This document shows positions 5,397 through 8,425 of a DNA stretch of 8,425 nucleotides, piece by piece; the stretch's first letter is position 1; every line of letters starts with the position of its first letter. The notes beneath the pieces are model-generated. The model did no database searches and was not told where the DNA came from. It saw only the letters and a list, made by a program, of their open reading frames with translations. This DNA is from Planctomycetaceae bacterium UBA4732 (GTDB lineage: Bacteria > Planctomycetota > Planctomycetia > Gemmatales > Gemmataceae). Location: positions 1-8,425 of the forward strand of contig DHJA01000111.1 of the NCBI GenBank assembly GCA_002404095.1, given 5' to 3'. The position numbers and the translations under genes are program-made.

Positions 5397-6404
5397 ATGG
5401 AAAAGTTCTTCATCGTCGGCTGTCCCCGCTCTGGAACTACGATGGTCCAGCAAGCGTTGAATCGCCATTCGCAAATCGTTGTTCCACCGGAGACGAAGTT
5501 CTTTTTCTCCTTCTTCGGGCATCCGGTGAAACGCCAGGCTCGCCACGTTGATCGCATCAACGCAGACCTCGGCATCCAACTTCCTCAACCGACAAAACAG
5601 ATCGCTTCCCTCTCCGAAGGCCGCGCCTACTACGAAGACATGACTCGGCAATACGTTGATCGCCACGTCGCCAAGGACGTCGTCCATTTCGGCGAAAAGA
5701 CGCCGGAACACACCGGCTTGTTGCCCTCCGTTCGACGCTTGTATCCGGAGGCGAAAATCCTCGTGCTGTATCGGGACGGCCGCGACGTGGCGTCGAGTCT
5801 GACCCGTATGCCTTGGATGTCGCCGAACTTGTACGTGAATTTCATCGTCTGGCTCTACTACAACTCGATTGTCCAAGAAGAGCGACGGGCCGAACGCCCC
5901 AATACGTATTTCGCCCGGTATGAAGACATCGTGGCCGATCCGAAAAAGGAGTTTAAGAGGATCCTTCATTTCCTCGGCGCCGACTATGAGCCGGCCGTGG
6001 CGGCGGGCCACGGCAACCGTGAAGGCGTTCCGGAACGTGAAATGGCTTGGAAAAGCAGGGCTCTGCAGCCAATCACCAACGAGCGGATCGGCGCCTTTCG
6101 CCAGGAGCTGACCAACGGCGAGATCGAAATCCTTGAACGCCTGGGAAGAGACGCGCTTCCCTCTCTCGGCTATCCGTTGCTGACGGACGGCGAGCGGTCG
6201 CTGTCGCCCGCTTTCTACCTGCATTTGGCGTACAACCTGGCGCGCTTTGTTGGTCGGCTGCCCTGGAATTCGGTCGCCAAGGAACTCGTTTCCCGCTTGT
6301 TCTCCAGCGTATCCACGGCTCGTCGTGTTTCCGCTGTCGTTCCATTCGCGTATAACGCCGTCCATGCTCGCCACGGGGCGGCCGCGCCGGCGCCGCAGGT
6401 TTGA
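5397..6404 (+). CDS. Sulfotransferase family protein (PAPS-dependent)
   Basis: 335 residues. The family transfers sulfate from PAPS to hydroxyl or amino groups of glycans, lipids or proteins. The 5'-phosphosulfate-binding loop GCPRSGTT spans 8-15, right after the first strand FFIV. An EKTP motif (about 99-102, GEKTPEHTG) follows. The 3'-phosphate-binding motif is VLYRDGRDVASSL (123-135, with R126 and S134). This order and spacing fit the bacterial Sulfotransfer_3 group. There is no signal peptide, so it is probably cytoplasmic. The aromatic/hydrophobic C-terminal region (from about 270) could contact a membrane. The start is set by GGAGGG at 5387-5392, 4-5 nt before the ATG. The stop (6402-6404) falls in the 13-bp repeat that also contains the start of the next gene, so the two were probably once 3 nt apart in one operon. 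The substrate is unknown; a surface glycan or glycolipid is the best guess from the neighbour. Confidence 0.93.
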   Translation: MEKFFIVGCPRSGTTMVQQALNRHSQIVVPPETKFFFSFFGHPVKRQARHVDRINADLGIQLPQPTKQIASLSEGRAYYEDMTRQYVDRHVAKDVVHFGEKTPEHTGLLPSVRRLYPEAKILVLYRDGRDVASSLTRMPWMSPNLYVNFIVWLYYNSIVQEERRAERPNTYFARYEDIVADPKKEFKRILHFLGADYEPAVAAGHGNREGVPEREMAWKSRALQPITNERIGAFRQELTNGEIEILERLGRDALPSLGYPLLTDGERSLSPAFYLHLAYNLARFVGRLPWNSVAKELVSRLFSSVSTARRVSAVVPFAYNAVHARHGAAAPAPQV

Positions 6405-6409
6405 ATCAT
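6397..6409 (+). repeat. 13-bp flanking direct repeat, left copy
   Basis: AGGTTTGAATCAT, identical to 6614-6626. It contains the sulfotransferase stop TGA. Looks like one half of a target-site duplication. Confidence 0.85.
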
Positions 6410-6613
6410 AGGTATCTCCACGAGCGGGGTGCCATGCTTTCGCGGCCTCTCTCCGCACATTCCGGCCGTCTAAGCCGCCGCGAAAGCATGAGTCCCACGC
6501 GAGGACTCATGCTTTCGCGGGGTTGGAACTGGACGAGGTTTCGGGACCGGCCCGCGAAAGCATGGCACCCCTGACCCTAACCGGTCCTAAAAGGCTGTAG
6601 GGTGGATCCCTGT
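6410..6613. mobile_element. 204-bp non-autonomous (MITE-like) insertion
   Basis: A non-coding segment bounded by the perfect 13-bp repeat AGGTTTGAATCAT and made largely of nested palindromes. It carries no transposase, so it would need one supplied in trans. Its extreme ends (AGGTATCTCCAC on the left; AGGGATCCAC on the complement of the right) are only loosely similar, so terminal inverted repeats are weak at the outermost bases; the strong inverted repeats begin 16 bp inside. The insertion interpretation rests mainly on the flanking repeat and the restored gene spacing when the insert is removed. Confidence 0.6.
6426..6571. repeat. Nested palindromic repeat with four copies of one 13-bp core
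   Basis: Outer arms: GGGGTGCCATGCTTTCGCGG (6426-6445) pairs perfectly over 20 bp with 6552-6571. Inner hairpin: CCGCGAAAGCATGAGTCC (6478-6495), 7-nt loop, and its exact complement at 6503-6520. The core CATGCTTTCGCGG occurs four times in alternating orientation. This resembles paired REP sequences (REPIN-like) or a compact MITE. In RNA it would form a large cruciform-like structure between the two genes. Confidence 0.85.
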
Positions 6614-6626
6614 AGGTTTGAATCAT
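6614..6626 (+). repeat. 13-bp flanking direct repeat, right copy
   Basis: AGGTTTGAATCAT, identical to 6397-6409. It contains the first bases of the ATG (6625) of the glycosyltransferase gene. Confidence 0.85.
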
Positions 6627-8001
6627 GGCTCGCATTCGGGGCGCACTCCCCTACACCATTTTGCTGGTCTTGACCGTCGTCGCCTATCTTCCGGTTTGGA
6701 GCAACGGCTTCGTCGATTTCGACGACGAACCCTATATCACAACGAACTCGCAAGTCACAGGGGGGCTGACCCCTACTGGCTCTTGGTGGGCCTGGACCAA
6801 CGACGAAGCTCCCTACTGGACGCCCCTCACCTGGCTCTCCCTCCAACTCGACGCCTCTTGCTCCTTGGCCTGGAGTCCGCATGGAGAAGCGCTCCTATCT
6901 CCCGCCGTCTTTCACGGCCAAAATCTGGCGTGGCATACGGCCAGTGTGCTGCTTCTCTTCCAGTTGTGGCGCCGACTGAGCGGCCAGCGCTGGCGCAGCT
7001 TTTTGGTCGCCGCCCTGTTCGCCGTGCATCCCATGCACGTCGAGTCGGTGGCCTGGGCGATTGAACGCAAAGACGTGCTAAGTGGCTTCTTTGGAATCCT
7101 GACCGTGTACTTCTACGCCCGCTGGGCCGCAAACCCCGGATGGAAGCCTTACCTGACGATGACGGCGACCTTCCTGCTGAGCCTCTTGTCCAAGCCGACG
7201 CTCATCACCCTTCCCTTCGTATTGCTGCTGCTCGACTATTGGCCCCTACACCGATGGGATTTATCGCACTTCGGCGTTCACCTGCGGGAAAAAGCACCGC
7301 TGTTCGTGCTGGCGGCGCTGATCGCTTGCATCACTCTCGTGGCTCGTGATCGCCACGGATCGCTAGTGTCCTTGGATGACATTTCCCTGTCCGACCGCCT
7401 GGCCAACGCCCTGGCGGCTTATGGCTGGTATGTCTTCGGCACCTTTTGGCCTACGCCGCTGGCCGCCCTGTATCCCCATCCTCATAGCGATTGGTCTCCC
7501 CTTCGGGTCGTCGCGGGGGCGACGTGTTTGCTGTCCGTCACGGCGTTCTGCTTACGGCAGGCGCGGCGTCAACCGTGGCTAATCGTCGGTTGGCTGTGGT
7601 TTGTGGGTACGCTGGCGCCCGTGATCGGCTTGGCCCAGGGGGGAGCGCAGGCGTGGGCCGATCGGTTCAGCTACTGGCCTCATATCGGGCTGTTCGTCGC
7701 CGTCGTCTGGGAGGTCGAGAGTTTCGTCGAGCGCCTTGCGATGCCATTCCGCGTTCCGCGAGCGGCGTGGGGACTGGTCCTAGGCGGCCTCACGGCGTTG
7801 ACCTGGGTGCAGGTGACTTACTGGCACGACAGCCTCGCCCTTTGGGAACACGTCGTGGCCGTGACGAAGGACAACGACCGCGCTCATGAATACCTGTCCA
7901 GGGATTATCGCGCGGCCGGCCGGCTGGACGAGGCGGACTGGCAGATGCAAGAGGCCGCTCGAATCCAGGCGAAGCGCCGCCGCCGCCCTCCACCCAAATA
8001 A
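6625..8001 (+). CDS. TMTC/DUF1736-like GT-C membrane glycosyltransferase with remnant TPR tail
   Basis: 458 residues, strongly hydrophobic with around ten membrane segments, the first at about 8-26 (PYTILLVLTVVAYLPVW). Features shared with TMTC-type O-mannosyltransferases and their bacterial relatives: the acidic loop motif FVDFDDEPY (29-37) after helix 1, where GT-C enzymes keep catalytic aspartates; HPMHVESVAWAIERKDVLSG (135-154); LLSKPTLITLPFVLLLLDYW; and QAWADRFSYWPHIG (from 342). The family moves sugars from lipid-linked donors to acceptors on the outer face of the membrane; donor and acceptor here are unknown. Relatives usually end in many TPR repeats. This one has only one degenerate unit (NDRAHEYLSRDYRAAGRLDEADWQMQEA, about 418-445) before a basic tail. 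The ATG at 6625 lies at the right edge of the 13-bp repeat; its RBS is weak (TAGG 8 nt upstream), which fits displacement from the upstream gene by the insertion. It follows the sulfotransferase on the same strand. Confidence 0.85.
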   Translation: MARIRGALPYTILLVLTVVAYLPVWSNGFVDFDDEPYITTNSQVTGGLTPTGSWWAWTNDEAPYWTPLTWLSLQLDASCSLAWSPHGEALLSPAVFHGQNLAWHTASVLLLFQLWRRLSGQRWRSFLVAALFAVHPMHVESVAWAIERKDVLSGFFGILTVYFYARWAANPGWKPYLTMTATFLLSLLSKPTLITLPFVLLLLDYWPLHRWDLSHFGVHLREKAPLFVLAALIACITLVARDRHGSLVSLDDISLSDRLANALAAYGWYVFGTFWPTPLAALYPHPHSDWSPLRVVAGATCLLSVTAFCLRQARRQPWLIVGWLWFVGTLAPVIGLAQGGAQAWADRFSYWPHIGLFVAVVWEVESFVERLAMPFRVPRAAWGLVLGGLTALTWVQVTYWHDSLALWEHVVAVTKDNDRAHEYLSRDYRAAGRLDEADWQMQEAARIQAKRRRRPPPK

Positions 8002-8033
8002 TGTTCACGCGGGATAGGCCGCCGCAACATTAT
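7998..8033 (+). terminator. Stem-loop at the 3' end of the glycosyltransferase gene
   Basis: ATAATGTT (7998-8005, overlapping the TAA stop) pairs with AACATTAT (8026-8033). Inside, GCGG (8009-8012) can pair with CCGC (8019-8022). No T-run follows, so it may be a transcript-end or stability structure and not a classic terminator. Confidence 0.3.
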
Positions 8034-8425
8034 GGCGGTCGCGCTCTCCCTCCACGGACGGATAGGGCGTCCGCGGTAGCGATGCGCGTGGACTGGACGC
8101 TGCTGGAACTGACTTTCCTGGTCGGCGAAGAAGACCAACGCCACGAGTTGCTTCGGAAGGCCCTGAACGAGGGCTGGTCGGCCGCGCCCCTACAACAACA
8201 GTCGTTCGAGCGTCCGCCGGCCCCGACGCCGCCCCGCCGACGTACAGCACGTCGGTGGAAAAGACGACGCGGGCGTCGCCGCCAAGCGCGGGCGCGTGTT
8301 CAAGCCAGCCCGCTTCCGGCTCGACGAGCGCCGACAGGGGCGGCCCGCCGCCTTCCTACGGGCCGCCACCCATTCTCCGTGCGTTTCCCGGCCGCGCGCA
8401 GTTAAGAGCCTGTGCGAATAGTCGA
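8002..8425. other. 424 bp with no convincing gene
   Basis: Contains hairpins at 8055-8073 (CGGACG/CGTCCG, loop GATAGGG) and 8237-8255 (CCGACGT/ACGTCGG, 5-nt loop). A plus-strand frame from ATG 8082 to a stop at 8405 (107 codons) begins with a plausible stretch (MRVDWTLLELTFLVGEEDQR) but turns into arginine/proline-rich low-complexity sequence and has no good RBS. On the minus strand, 8355 to about 8240 reads like protein (EPEAGWLEHAP, DARVVFSTDVLYVGG), but it has a stop just upstream (8356-8358) and no start codon. At most these are gene fragments; GC-rich DNA gives such frames by chance. Confidence 0.5.

Noticed and set aside
5364..6458. 364-codon open frame antisense to the sulfotransferase
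   Set aside because: Mirror of a GC-rich coding gene. The plus strand has the PAPS-binding motifs and an RBS; the antisense protein has no recognisable motif.

Overview
GC-rich bacterial DNA with compact gene spacing and several kinds of small palindromic repeat. A bacterial TMTC-like glycosyltransferase, a PAPS-type sulfotransferase, a MNT-HEPN pair and dispersed repeats would fit a planctomycete or a similar large-genome environmental bacterium. That placement is inference; there is no rRNA or marker gene here.

Left third (1-3115, minus strand): a two-gene operon. A complete C5-cytosine DNA methyltransferase is transcribed first. It overlaps by 17 bp the start of a UvrD/PcrA-type superfamily 1A helicase that has all the core motifs and runs off the left edge still open at codon 661. 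This pairing looks like a modification or defence module whose remaining genes lie outside the window.

Middle (3116-4515): a structured intergenic region, then on the plus strand a minimal nucleotidyltransferase (MNT) and a HEPN protein, overlapping by 14 bp, forming a toxin-antitoxin-type pair. The pair lies between two diverged copies of a 46-49 bp direct repeat. Just past the HEPN stop, a 37-bp sequence is duplicated on both sides of a perfect 12-bp-stem palindrome. A convergent gene for a small six-helix membrane protein of unknown role (minus strand, 5133-4504) ends inside the second copy.

Right part (5397-8001, plus strand): a sulfotransferase, then a multi-spanning GT-C glycosyltransferase of the TMTC/DUF1736 type with only a remnant TPR tail, plausibly acting together on surface glycans or glycoproteins. 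The 220 bp between them hold a 204-bp insert flanked by a perfect 13-bp direct repeat and built from nested palindromes. Removing the insert and one repeat copy leaves the two genes only 3 nt apart, so a small non-autonomous element probably entered an operon junction. The last 424 bp (8002-8425) have no convincing gene, only hairpins and weak coding-like fragments.
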